A DNA stretch of 43,377 bases from Chthoniobacteraceae bacterium (GTDB lineage: Bacteria; Verrucomicrobiota; Verrucomicrobiia; Chthoniobacterales; Chthoniobacteraceae): assembly GCA_947476045.1 (NCBI GenBank), contig CANJNZ010000036.1, positions 1 to 43,377 of the forward strand. Reading direction: 5' to 3'. Below, in pieces: positions 1-8,457 of this stretch. Numbering within the stretch: position 1 is the first letter of the stretch; every line of letters begins with the position of its first letter. Position numbers and translations under genes: made by a program. The notes beneath the pieces are model-generated. The model saw only the letters and a program-made list of their open reading frames with translations, made no database searches and was not told the origin of the DNA.

Positions 1-174
1 ACTGCCCATGCGCAACCGAATCCTAGCCGCCCCCACAGTATCAGGGACCGCCCAAACCGTGCAAATGTAGTGCAGAAAAACCGAGCCCGCCGCCTCGGAA
101 CCCGCATGAATGCGAGATCAGCCTCCGCGAACTGCGGAACTTGGGTTAGAAGTGCTATTGCTTGGGAAATGCGC

Positions 175-200
175 GGTGTCACGCAGTGGTGTCACGCAGT
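175..200. repeat. 13-bp perfect tandem duplication
   Basis: GGTGTCACGCAGT occurs twice back to back (175-187 and 188-200), just upstream of the ABC transporter start. Positions 1-244 hold no coding region I can support: the short open stretches there lack recognisable protein character. The duplication may lie in the 5' leader of the ABC gene; its function is unknown. Confidence 0.6.
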
Positions 201-244
201 GGTTGCCCCGCGTGGTTCTCGCCGCTAGCGTCCGCGCCCTTCGT

Positions 245-907
245 ATGACAGCCCACATTTCCGCTCGCGACCTTCGCCGTTCCTTTCTCATGGGCAAACG
301 CACCATCGAAGTGCTGCGCGGCATCACGCTGGAAATCGCGGCGGGCGAATCCGTCTTCCTCTGCGGTGCGAGCGGTGCGGGAAAAAGCACGCTGCTCTAC
401 ACACTCGCGGGGCTGGAGCGTCCCGAAAGCGGCGAGGTCTTTTACGAAAAGCAGAGCCTCTACGCGCAGGGCGAGGACGCACTGGCAAAGCTGCGCAACA
501 CCGCTTTCGGCTTCGTCTTCCAAGCCTACCATCTGCTCCCGGAACTCACCGCGCTCGAAAACGTGATGCTCCCAGCGATGATCGGCGGAAAGCCCGACCG
601 CGCCGCTGCGGAGGCATCACTCGTCCGCGTGGGACTCGGCGATCGGCTTCAGCATTTGCCGGGTGAACTCAGCGGCGGCGAACAACAGCGCGCGGCCATC
701 GCGAGAGCGCTCATCAACAATCCGCGCGTGATTTTCGCCGACGAACCGACCGGCAACCTCGATTCAAAAACCGGCGGCACCATCGTGGAACTGCTGCTGG
801 AGCTGGTGAAATCCGAAGGCAAAACGCTCATCGTCGTCACCCACGACACACAACTCGCCAAGCGCGGCGACCGGATGATGGAGATTCACGACGGGCGCAT
901 CGCGTAG
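245..907 (+). CDS. LolD-like ABC transporter ATP-binding protein
   Basis: Cytoplasmic ATPase subunit of an ABC transporter of the LolD/MacB type, which drives lipoprotein release from the inner membrane or related export with an FtsX-like permease. From the ATG at 245 the protein has 220 residues, a usual LolD size. Visible motifs are Walker A GASGAGKS (residues 41-48), Q-loop FQAYHLLPE (Q93), signature LSGGEQQR (142-149), Walker B VIFADEP (162-168) and the H-loop VVTHD (H200). The sequence around LTALENVMLP is typical of LolD. The frame stays open upstream to 110, but those residues have no ABC character, so the ATG at 245 is preferred. No permease gene follows; it would have to lie upstream of the window. 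The LolD assignment rather than another MacB-like ATPase is an inference. Confidence 0.88.
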   Translation: MTAHISARDLRRSFLMGKRTIEVLRGITLEIAAGESVFLCGASGAGKSTLLYTLAGLERPESGEVFYEKQSLYAQGEDALAKLRNTAFGFVFQAYHLLPELTALENVMLPAMIGGKPDRAAAEASLVRVGLGDRLQHLPGELSGGEQQRAAIARALINNPRVIFADEPTGNLDSKTGGTIVELLLELVKSEGKTLIVVTHDTQLAKRGDRMMEIHDGRIA

Positions 908-977
908 GCCAGCGGCAGACTAATTTTTTCTGAGAGCGGGGAGAGGCACGGAATCTGCCATAGGTGTGGGCCTGAAT

Positions 978-2432
978 ATGCCTATTTACGACAAAAACGG
1001 ACGCATGGTTGTGTCCCCAACTGAGAGTGGTTCCAATGGTGCGGCCACTGCATTCGCTGAACAAATAAGTAGCCAGAGGGAGCAGGCCCAGCGGCATGCC
1101 CAGGAGCCGGTTTCCAACGCCGTAAGAAGGGTCGCGGAGCCGCCGGCTGCCAGCACCGCCATCGGTGATACCAAGTCGCCCGTGTTTTCAGCGCCGCGGA
1201 TCCCAATCGATGAATTATTGAGCCACATGCTTGGATTGGGTGAGGGCGTGAGCGATTTGTTCTTTATCGTGGGCCGGCCGCCACAGGTGGAGAATTTCGG
1301 CAAACTTGTGCCTGTGGAGGGAACACAATTTTCAACAGGATTTACGCCGCAGCAGACGGAGGGGCTGGCGCATACGATTGTGGGCGATCAGCAGCGATTG
1401 CTTGATGATATACGCAACAGCGGTTCGTGCGACTGCAGTTATTCTGTGGAGGGGCTGGCACGTTTTCGTGTGAATGTGTTCAAGCAAAAAGGCTCGTATG
1501 CAATGGTTCTCCGAAAACTGAATACGCAGATTCCGACGATGGAGTCGTTGAAATTACCACCGGTCTTCAAGCGGATCATGCAGGAGAAAACGGGGCTCAT
1601 CTTCGTGACTGGCGCAACTGGGAGCGGCAAGACGACGACTCTAGCGGCGATGATGAATGAGGTGAACGAGCAGTCGCCCATGCACATCGTGACACTGGAA
1701 GATCCCGTGGAGTTTTTACATCCGCACAAAATGGGAACGTTTTGCCAGCGTGAGATGGGAAAGGATTTCTCGACTTTTGCCATGGGCCTGCGGGCGGCCT
1801 TGCGACAGGCGCCGAAGGTGATTCTCGTCGGAGAAATCCGTGACCGGGAGACGATGGAAATCGCGCTGACTGCGGCGGAGACGGGACACTTGGTCCTTTC
1901 GACACTGCATACGATCAGCGCTACGCAATCCATCAACCGCGTGCTCGGCATGTTTAGCAAAGAAGAGGAGGATCAGGTGCGTGAGCGACTGGCGGAGACT
2001 TTGCGATGGGTGGTGAGCCAGCGCCTCGCGCCGAAGATCGGCGGCGGACGCGTAATGATTCCGGAAATCATGGGTAACAACATGCGCTCACGTGAGGCTG
2101 TGCAGCTCGGTGAAAGCGATGTGCGCAATTTGCATGAAATCATCACTCTGGCGCGTCAGGACGGCTGGTGCACCTTTGAGCAAAGTCTTTGCGAGGCTTA
2201 TGAGAACAAATTGATCACGGAAGAAACCACGATGCTCTATGCCGTGAACAAAACGAGCATGCGCCAGATGCTCGATCGTTTAAAAAAGAAGCTCGGGCAG
2301 GATGACGCCGGTCCACATTCCTTCAAACTCGCGGAGGAGGAGGCTCACGCTCACAAGCCTGCGTCACCAGTCCCTGCGCCGGGACAGCCAGCCGTTTCCG
2401 CCGCTCCGATGGGTCTGAAACTCAAAGGCTGA
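978..2432 (+). CDS. PilT/PilU-like type IV pilus retraction ATPase
   Basis: Hexameric secretion ATPase of the GspE/PilT superfamily, expected to power pilus retraction or twitching at the cytoplasmic membrane. Residues 1-75 are a low-complexity extension, followed by the PilT N-terminal fold. The Walker A motif GATGSGKT lies near residues 212-219, and the Asp box with LEDPVEF near 240. Walker B and the His box follow (VILVGEIRDRET, then GHLVLSTLHT). The GEIRD and TAAETGHL strings are PilT hallmarks. The C-terminal 40 residues are Pro/Ala-rich. The ATG at 978 is used; a GTG at 966 in the same frame is possible, and neither has a clear ribosome binding site. No other pilus gene is near, so the gene stands alone. 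PilU-like rather than PilT-like function cannot be excluded. Confidence 0.88.
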   Translation: MPIYDKNGRMVVSPTESGSNGAATAFAEQISSQREQAQRHAQEPVSNAVRRVAEPPAASTAIGDTKSPVFSAPRIPIDELLSHMLGLGEGVSDLFFIVGRPPQVENFGKLVPVEGTQFSTGFTPQQTEGLAHTIVGDQQRLLDDIRNSGSCDCSYSVEGLARFRVNVFKQKGSYAMVLRKLNTQIPTMESLKLPPVFKRIMQEKTGLIFVTGATGSGKTTTLAAMMNEVNEQSPMHIVTLEDPVEFLHPHKMGTFCQREMGKDFSTFAMGLRAALRQAPKVILVGEIRDRETMEIALTAAETGHLVLSTLHTISATQSINRVLGMFSKEEEDQVRERLAETLRWVVSQRLAPKIGGGRVMIPEIMGNNMRSREAVQLGESDVRNLHEIITLARQDGWCTFEQSLCEAYENKLITEETTMLYAVNKTSMRQMLDRLKKKLGQDDAGPHSFKLAEEEAHAHKPASPVPAPGQPAVSAAPMGLKLKG

Positions 2433-2454
2433 TCGGTTTGATCGGGGAGTTCTC

Positions 2455-3395
2455 CTAGAATCTCATCGTGGCCTGCACGCGGAAGCCGATGCGCTCGCCG
2501 TCTTCCGAGGTGCCGACTGGAATGGCGGCTTTAATTTCGAGATGGGAGTTCACGGCCCAGATGATTTCGGGGACTACGAGGATGGAGTTGTAGGAATTGA
2601 AATCGCCGGTGTAGGCGATTTCGAGCACGGGAAACACGTTGGAGTTCCAGGGATTGAAGACGCCCGCGATGAAAGCTTCGTAGTGGGTGAACACGTCGCC
2701 GTCGCTCTGGCCTGCGGGATTCAAATCATCCGATATGTAGTAGTGGCGTGCACCGAGGTGCCCGACGAGCGTGAGCCAGTCGTTCACTTTCTTATCCGCG
2801 CGAAGCTGGATCATGTAGATTCCCCTGCGTGGTTGTAGCGGCCCACGGAATTTGTTCTGAGCGGGTCCGCCATTTTCGCGCCGCCGATGCTGGCGGTCAG
2901 GTTGATGCCGCTTTTTTCCTCGGTGAGAATCTGAGCCTCCAACTGAAGCGAGACAAAATCGAATACGCCGCCGTAGCCGCTTAGGCTGATGTTTTCCTCC
3001 TTCTGCGTGACGGTGCGCCCACCCTTGCCGGTGACGGGCACTGGCAGAGTGCGCGCATGGCCGTTCGTGTAAACTGGCCCGTTGATGCGCAGTTGGAAGC
3101 GTTCTAGGAAAGGAAAAACGATTTCCACATCGCCGCCCCACGATTCGAGGTTGCCCGCCTCCTGCAAATCCACATTGCGCGAGCCTCGCACCATGGTGCT
3201 GATAGTTACCTTGTCCGAAATTTTCGCGTAGCGCGTGAAGATCGGCTGCAGTTGATACTGTGGCTCCTCGACGACCGGCTTGGCGTCCTTGCCGCTGGTC
3301 GCTGAAATAGGATGCCCCGCCTGGCTGGCAAAAGGCGCCAATAAAGCAGTAGCAAAGAGCGAGGTGACAATGTGGGATTGAAACAGTGTTTTCAT
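2455..3395 (-). pseudogene. Outer-membrane beta-barrel protein, interrupted by a frameshift
   Basis: The gene starts at 3395 with a clear signal peptide (MKTLFQSH..., cleavage near AGHP) and reads as alternating amphipathic strands to about 2826. There it runs into a TGA at 2811-2813. The same protein continues in another frame from about 2822 to a stop at 2455, with text such as YMIQLRADKKVNDWLTLVG and a C-terminal RVQATMRF. A terminal Phe on an amphipathic strand is the usual outer-membrane barrel signature. The switch occurs at a run of four C (2822-2825; four G on the coding strand). One extra base there would restore a single protein of about 313 residues. It is either a sequencing error or a recent inactivation. 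The substrate is unknown; I do not recognise a named barrel family. Confidence 0.72.
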
Positions 3396-3569
3396 AGGTT
3401 CTTGGGGTGGGTTGATAACCTAGAGTGATATTTTAAGTGCGCCGTTGAAATGTGTAATAGCGACCGCTCGCCAGCCTAAAAAGGGCCGCATCGCGATATT
3501 TTCCCCTGAGCGATGCTGTCCATCGAGTCGACTGAAATTAATAGTGCACCCTCGTTGTGGGGTGACGTG

Positions 3570-5066
3570 CTATTCGACTTCGACGACCACGCGCATTCCG
3601 TCGGTGCTGGCGACACGCACTTTGGTGCCCGCCGTGATGAAATCGCCGTTGGTGACCACGTCGTGAACTTCGCGGCCAAACGTGGCTTTTCCCGATGGGC
3701 GAAGGGTGGTGGTGGCGATGCCAATGTCACCGGCTTTGACGGTGAGGTTTACCATAGGGATCGTGACGGAGGGGCCTTCCGCGGATGCGGTGCTCAGAAT
3801 GAGACGGTTGAAGAGCGGAATTTTGGGCAGATATTTTGCGATCAGGCCGATGACGATGGAGCCGCCGACCAGAGCCATGATGATGTTCCGCATCGGGATT
3901 TCGAGGTCTGCGCTGGTGGGAAATGATGGCGTGCCGGGCCAATAATCGACCATGGCCCACACAAGTGATCCGAGGATGAGGAGCACGCCGACGAGGCCGG
4001 GGATGATGGTGCCGGGGTGGATGAAAACTTCACTGATGATGAGCGCGAGCCCGATGACGAAGACGACGATGGCCTCCCAGTCTGCGAGACCGGCGATAAA
4101 GTGCCCGCCAAAGAAAAGCGCGAAGCAGATGAGCGAGATGATCCCCGGTATGCCAAAGCCGGGCGCTTTCATTTCGATGTAAGCGCCGGCGATTCCGCCG
4201 ATGAGCAGCAGCGGTGCGAGAGTGGTGATCCAAAATGCGATTGCCTCAAATCCACTCGGCTCGATGCGTCGCATCGTGCCGGTGAGGCCCGCTACTTTGA
4301 GCAGGCTTTCGAGACTATCTGTGGTGCCAGTAGCTAAAAGGGGCTGCCCGTCATAAAGCTTGGCGGCATCGGTGGCGTTGAGTGTGAGGAGTGTGTCTTT
4401 AGTATCGAGGTTCAGGTTGCCGCGCTTCACTTCGCTTTCCTTGCGCACAAATGCCTCGGCGACATCCTCTGCGTGTCCGTTCGCTTTTGCGGCACCGCGC
4501 GCTTTAGCAACGACCATGGAGGTGCTCTTTTCCTTCATCGTTTCCTTCAAATCCTCGCCTTCGCCGCCGACGACTGCGGATGCACCGATGACGGCGTTGG
4601 GGTGCATGTAGATGCGTTTCGCTGCGAGCGAAATGAGGGAACCTGCGGAGATGGCCTTCGTATTTACGAAGGCGATGGTGGGAATGCGTGTGGTGAGAAG
4701 AGCGTCCATTTCCTCCATCGCAGAATCCACGCGACCTCCAAAAGTATCCACATCGAGAATGACGGCGCTGGCGTTGGCGCGTTGCGCTTCTTTCAACGCG
4801 CGGCGCAGGAAGTAGAATTGAGCAGGAGAAACTTCACCGTGGATGGGAATGACAAAGACTGGACCAGCGGGCGAACTGGCTGTGGTGATGCTGGGCGAGA
4901 TGGCTGGCGTGGTTGCGGGTGCGCTGATGGGTGCTGGTGCAGGTGCGCTGACGGGTGCCGGTGCCGGTGCGGTTGCAGGTTTATTTGCGGCAATCGTTGA
5001 TTCTTGCAGCGCCATGAGCGGGCCGACGAGAAGTAACATGAGTGCGAGACATATCCGTGTTTTCAT
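3570..5066 (-). CDS. NfeD-family membrane-bound serine protease (ClpP class)
   Basis: Full-length NfeD protein of 498 residues. NfeD proteins are membrane proteases that act with stomatin-like partners in membrane quality control. The order seen is: signal peptide (1-20); a Pro/Ala repeat linker (30-70); a ClpP/SppA-like domain (70-270) with AISAGSLISLAAK giving the expected Ser and Lys dyad; a cluster of about four to five membrane segments (roughly 280-430); and a C-terminal OB-fold domain ending in RVVVEVE. No stomatin gene is adjacent in this window. The ATG at 5064-5066 sits within a CATG shared with a possible start of the divergent L,D-transpeptidase gene. The linker is unusually long and repetitive. 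Assignment is firm; the substrate is unknown. Confidence 0.9.
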   Translation of the reverse strand: MKTRICLALMLLLVGPLMALQESTIAANKPATAPAPAPVSAPAPAPISAPATTPAISPSITTASSPAGPVFVIPIHGEVSPAQFYFLRRALKEAQRANASAVILDVDTFGGRVDSAMEEMDALLTTRIPTIAFVNTKAISAGSLISLAAKRIYMHPNAVIGASAVVGGEGEDLKETMKEKSTSMVVAKARGAAKANGHAEDVAEAFVRKESEVKRGNLNLDTKDTLLTLNATDAAKLYDGQPLLATGTTDSLESLLKVAGLTGTMRRIEPSGFEAIAFWITTLAPLLLIGGIAGAYIEMKAPGFGIPGIISLICFALFFGGHFIAGLADWEAIVVFVIGLALIISEVFIHPGTIIPGLVGVLLILGSLVWAMVDYWPGTPSFPTSADLEIPMRNIIMALVGGSIVIGLIAKYLPKIPLFNRLILSTASAEGPSVTIPMVNLTVKAGDIGIATTTLRPSGKATFGREVHDVVTNGDFITAGTKVRVASTDGMRVVVEVE

Positions 5067-5151
5067 GGAGGCAGGATCGTCTCATCAGGTTGCTTGCTCA
5101 AGGGAAAACGCAGAGTTGCGTGCGTGGACGTTGCAGATATTTTCGAACTCT

Positions 5152-5739
5152 GTGTTTTACCGATTTATCCGTCTGTTCACTGTGGTCATGGCGATGTTCT
5201 TCGCGTCGTGTGCGAAAGATCGCATCCATACGATGGTCGTCAGTGTGCCGGAACAAAGAATGGCGCTTTATAGGAAGGGCGAGCTGATACACGTGTATGA
5301 CGTTTCCACATCGCGGTTTTGTATAAGCAGTCGCCCCGGAACGAATGGCACGCCGCTCGGACGGCACGAGGTTGCGAAGAAAATCGGGGGAGGCCAGCCT
5401 TCGGGGATGAAATTTAAGAGCCGCAGGCCGACCGGCGAAATCGTCCAGGTCAACGCGCCGGGGCGAGATCCGATTGTCACACGCATTCTATGGTTAAATG
5501 GATTGGAACGGGAAAATCGCAGTTCGTATTCGCGGGCGATCTATATCCACGGCACGCCCGAGGAATGGCGCATCGGACAGCCCGCGAGCTTTGGCTGCGT
5601 GCGGATGCGCTCGCGCGATATCATAGAGCTTTACGGTATCGTCGGCGTAGGTGCAGGGGTGAATATTGTGAATCGCCCGCTGGATTTGCCGCAGCCGGAG
5701 CAACCGCCGGTAGGTGAGGTTGCGCAGGTGGCGCGCTGA
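5152..5739 (+). CDS. L,D-transpeptidase (YkuD domain), probable lipoprotein
   Basis: Periplasmic YkuD-fold enzyme expected to form 3-3 peptidoglycan cross-links or attach proteins to peptidoglycan. The catalytic signature is clear: IYIHGTPEEW, then ASFGCVRM, giving the conserved His, Ser-x-Gly-Cys and Arg. The N-terminus fits a lipoprotein signal, with RFIRLF followed by a hydrophobic run and the lipobox FASC (Cys codon at 5209). The GTG at 5152 gives a compact signal of 19 residues before that Cys and is preferred. A TTG at 5131 and an ATG at 5065 are in frame; the last would overlap the divergent NfeD start. The length of about 195 residues suits a single catalytic domain without LysM. Start choice is the main uncertainty. 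Confidence 0.85.
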   Translation: MFYRFIRLFTVVMAMFFASCAKDRIHTMVVSVPEQRMALYRKGELIHVYDVSTSRFCISSRPGTNGTPLGRHEVAKKIGGGQPSGMKFKSRRPTGEIVQVNAPGRDPIVTRILWLNGLERENRSSYSRAIYIHGTPEEWRIGQPASFGCVRMRSRDIIELYGIVGVGAGVNIVNRPLDLPQPEQPPVGEVAQVAR

Positions 5740-5749
5740 TTTTTCGCGC

Positions 5750-6232
5750 TCAGCGCGAAATGTCGTCCTGGTCCAGCAGGCGAAAACCACTGGAGCGGAG
5801 CACGGACTCGGCGCATTCGTTGTCCTCCACGTGGAGTGCGAGGACGGGATTGTCGTTCGGGCGGTTAAGCAGCGCGAAGGAGCCGAAGATATTCACCTCC
5901 GCGGCGAGTAATGCGGAAAGGAGTTCACCGAATTGCGCTGCTTCTTTCAATTCGGCCACGACGAGATGGCAGGAAGAGTAGGCGATGTTGTGAAGATGGA
6001 AGACTCCCTCGACGCTCTCGGGGTCACTCACGACGATGCGGACGATGGCGGTGTCGGCGCTGGATTCGATGCTCGTGGCAAGCACGGAAACGTGGTGCGA
6101 ACTGAGGATGCGCACCACGTCCAGCAAGGCCCCGACTTTATTGCGAAGGAAAATGCTGAATTGCACGACCGGTTGACGTCCCGGTTTTTCAGCTGTCTCG
6201 CTGCGTTTGGTGGGCGGTTTTTCTGCGGGCAT
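5750..6232 (-). CDS. ACT-domain protein
   Basis: Small protein of 160 residues whose core (about 22-150) reads as paired ACT domains, small-molecule-binding regulatory folds common in amino-acid metabolism. The first strand-helix unit is VVQFSIFLRNKVGALLDVV, with the Gly-Ala-Leu turn typical of ACT. LLSALLAAEVNIFGSF follows in the second half. No catalytic domain is attached, so it is a stand-alone ACT protein. Its ATG (6230-6232) abuts the stop codon of the upstream gene, so translational coupling in a three-gene minus-strand operon is likely. The ligand is unknown. Confidence 0.8.
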   Translation of the reverse strand: MPAEKPPTKRSETAEKPGRQPVVQFSIFLRNKVGALLDVVRILSSHHVSVLATSIESSADTAIVRIVVSDPESVEGVFHLHNIAYSSCHLVVAELKEAAQFGELLSALLAAEVNIFGSFALLNRPNDNPVLALHVEDNECAESVLRSSGFRLLDQDDISR

Positions 6233-6655
6233 TTATTTGTAGGAATAGATGAGGGCGAAAGCCGAGGGCTGGCCTTCAAGCTCTTCGATTTTTACGATGT
6301 AAGAACCGCTGATCAAGGGCGCGAAGCCGGCAGCGGCACGCGCGCCATCCTGATGCAGCTGAAAAACGACGGGCTTTCCGTTTTCATCAAAAACACTCAC
6401 GGCGACTTTTTTCGCGTTTTCGGTGGTGCCCAGGGTAAACCAATATTGGTTGCCTGCGTAGAGATTCACCTGGACGAGCTTTGCTTCACCGGTCTTGAAA
6501 GTGCCGCTCCAATGTCCGTCGCGCAGCTTGAAGCCGTCGTTGCTCCAGGCACCGGCGAGATCGAGCGCAGTGCGTCGTGCTGCCACACGGTCATCGTCCG
6601 GAGCGGCGATGATTACGGAGGTCAGCAATGTGAACGCGATGGCTATGCGTTTCAT
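6233..6655 (-). CDS. Small secreted protein of unknown function
   Basis: A 140-residue protein with a signal peptide (MKRIAIAFTLLTSVIIAA). The body looks all-beta: GHWSGTFKTGEAKLVQVNLY, then YWFTLGTTENAKKVAVSVFD and SGSYIVKIEELEG. This resembles a C-terminal pre-peptidase or jelly-roll type beta-sandwich, but I cannot assign a family. Its start overlaps the stop of the upstream gene by ATGA (6652-6655), and its stop is followed at once by the ACT gene start, so it is the middle gene of a coupled operon. It is likely periplasmic. Confidence 0.78.
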   Translation of the reverse strand: MKRIAIAFTLLTSVIIAAPDDDRVAARRTALDLAGAWSNDGFKLRDGHWSGTFKTGEAKLVQVNLYAGNQYWFTLGTTENAKKVAVSVFDENGKPVVFQLHQDGARAAAGFAPLISGSYIVKIEELEGQPSAFALIYSYK

Positions 6656-7449
6656 TTGGTGGAAATGGTCTTGATGGTGTTTATCGCGAGTTCAGCGAGT
6701 TTCTTTACGTCGTCTTCGCTCGGAGTGCCGATGGGGCTGAAAGTGACGATTTTTTTGATATCGAAAAGTGAGGTGCGGACTGCGGAAACTAAGGGAGTAT
6801 CCGTGAGCTTCTTGGGCATCAAGGCGAGTTCTTGCACGAAGTGTTCGACGACAGCCGGCTGGCGCAGCACACGGGCTCCCGCCTCGGTGTAATGGCTGGA
6901 GAAATAACTGCTGACCACCTCCGTGCCACGAAGCCATCCTCCAAGGATGACGAAGGTGACCATGTCCTGATCGTGGTGGGCCACCATCGCTGAGACGACC
7001 TCATTCTGAGTGGCCTCAAGTTCCTCCTTGAGCGTGTCCCACTTCCCCTTCTCGGCGAACTCGATGATGCTGTTGCCGCGGTTGATGAGGTCTTGTTCAA
7101 CGCCGAGTCCTTTGGCCATCGCCTTGATGTCCTTGGAAACATTTTTTACCTGTTGTGAATCCTGGGCCTCAACGGCGAGATAGCCGTCGGCGATCAGCGC
7201 GCCGAGGTTGAGCGCGATTTGCTGGCGGCTGGTGAAGGCTCCCGTTGGTGCTTTGCGCAACATCGCGCTCCAGTCCGGTTTGCCCGTCTTGGCGAGCGCG
7301 GCAAACAACTCGCCCGGCATGGGCATGGAAATGATTTCATTGCTCGCAACGGAGGCGATCTCTTCTTTGGTGAGCGACGCGGGTGCGTCGTCCGCCCGCA
7401 GAGCGGTTCCGCTGACGAGCAGTGCGAGTAGCAGGGAGCGACGAAGCAT
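6652..7449 (-). CDS. Exported alpha-helical protein of unknown function
   Basis: First gene of the three-gene minus-strand operon, 265 residues from the ATG at 7449. It begins with a signal peptide (MLRRSLLLALLVSGTALRADD). The rest is predicted helical, with charged amphipathic stretches (QQVKNVSKDIKAMAKGLG, WDTLKEELEATQNEVVSAMV) and no recognised catalytic motif. The frame stays open upstream to 7596, but those residues look non-coding. The ATG at 7449 gives a proper signal peptide and is preferred. I recognise no named family. It is probably periplasmic. Confidence 0.8.
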   Translation of the reverse strand: MLRRSLLLALLVSGTALRADDAPASLTKEEIASVASNEIISMPMPGELFAALAKTGKPDWSAMLRKAPTGAFTSRQQIALNLGALIADGYLAVEAQDSQQVKNVSKDIKAMAKGLGVEQDLINRGNSIIEFAEKGKWDTLKEELEATQNEVVSAMVAHHDQDMVTFVILGGWLRGTEVVSSYFSSHYTEAGARVLRQPAVVEHFVQELALMPKKLTDTPLVSAVRTSLFDIKKIVTFSPIGTPSEDDVKKLAELAINTIKTISTK

Positions 7450-7534
7450 GTCAGTGAACTTAGAGTTGGCGGGTGACAAGTGACGAGTGGAAATTTCCAA
7501 GTTCGCATTTTCACCAACGGTGACTGCGGGGTTT

Positions 7535-7552
7535 TTCCGCCTGATGGCGGAA
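7535..7552. repeat. Perfect inverted repeat in a divergent intergenic region
   Basis: TTCCGCC (7535-7541), loop TGAT, then GGCGGAA (7546-7552) form a perfect 7-bp hairpin preceded by a T run. It lies between the divergent starts at 7449 (minus) and 7617 (plus). It could be a regulatory hairpin, a dispersed palindromic repeat, or a terminator acting on the minus strand; the T run is on the wrong side for a plus-strand terminator. Confidence 0.45.
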
Positions 7553-7616
7553 CTCCCGACGCATCTGCGCAGAAACTGCACTCGCACTTTTTTCACATCT
7601 GCACCACAGTATTCTC

Positions 7617-8441
7617 ATGAGAACCAGTTTCGCCTGCGCAGCGCTCTTCGCGCTATGCGCATCCAGTTTTGCCGGTCAACTGCTAGAGAGCGGCAGTTTT
7701 GAGTGGCCGCCCGTTTCAAGCCGCAAGCCGCGCAGCAACGGAGCGGACGTATCAAAGAGCGCGATGAACGCGGACTGGATTACCTTCACCGACAAGCCGG
7801 ATGCGGAGGGCGGGCAGCTCATTCTGGGGCTTACGAATGAAATTTCGCGCACGGGCCGGCAGTGTATTTATGTCGAGTTCAACAAGCTCACGAAGCCGCT
7901 CGTCAGCACGCAACTCTCCAGCAATTTCATTCCCGTGTTTCCTGGAAAACCATATCACGTTGCGATTTGGGGACGCATTTCGAAGAAGCAGCCGCTGACG
8001 CTGGATCAGCGGGTTCCGTATTTGAAATTACGCATCGATTGGTTCATGGCAGACAAAGAGGAGCAGACGGGCGAGGTCATCTGGAAAGTGCAGCCGATAC
8101 CCGGCTCCAAACTCCGCAAACCGCTCTTCACCTCAGCGCAATGGAACGAATATTTTGCAGACGTAAAATCGCCCGCTGATGCGGCGTTTATCAAAGTGAC
8201 GTGGTTTTGGGACACGCCGCCGCAGGAGGGTGAGACGAATGGTGTGATTTATTTTGATGACGCTGTGATCGAAGGGGACGCCCCGCCGAAGGAGGAAGTA
8301 GTGTTTGATGAGGAAATTAAGGACGACGACAAACCTGCGGCGGAAAAACCCGCTGAGCCCGCCAAACCAGACGACAAAGCAAAGCCGCCGGTGAAAGAAG
8401 AAAACGCCGCGAAGAAAACGCCCGCCGCGCCGAAGCAATAA
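7617..8441 (+). CDS. Secreted protein with carbohydrate-binding-like beta-sandwich
   Basis: A 274-residue protein with signal peptide MRTSFACAALFALCASSFAG. Residues 20-225 have the pattern of a CenC-like carbohydrate-binding or galactose-binding beta-sandwich: it opens with LLESGSFEWPP, has YHVAIWGRISK in the middle, and closes with GVIYFDDAVIEGD. The last 50 residues are a low-complexity Lys/Pro/Ala/Glu/Asp tail. That tail may be a flexible linker to the envelope or a charged surface segment. The ATG at 7617 is well placed before the signal peptide. The gene ends 16 bases before the convergent cysS. Family assignment is tentative; export is well supported. Confidence 0.78.
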   Translation: MRTSFACAALFALCASSFAGQLLESGSFEWPPVSSRKPRSNGADVSKSAMNADWITFTDKPDAEGGQLILGLTNEISRTGRQCIYVEFNKLTKPLVSTQLSSNFIPVFPGKPYHVAIWGRISKKQPLTLDQRVPYLKLRIDWFMADKEEQTGEVIWKVQPIPGSKLRKPLFTSAQWNEYFADVKSPADAAFIKVTWFWDTPPQEGETNGVIYFDDAVIEGDAPPKEEVVFDEEIKDDDKPAAEKPAEPAKPDDKAKPPVKEENAAKKTPAAPKQ

Positions 8442-8457
8442 AAGGAATGAAGCGAGG

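Noticed and set aside
1-229. Open stretch at the window start considered as the end of an upstream gene
   Set aside because: Its translation is Arg/Ser-rich without any pattern, and no stop-start arrangement with the ABC gene supports it.
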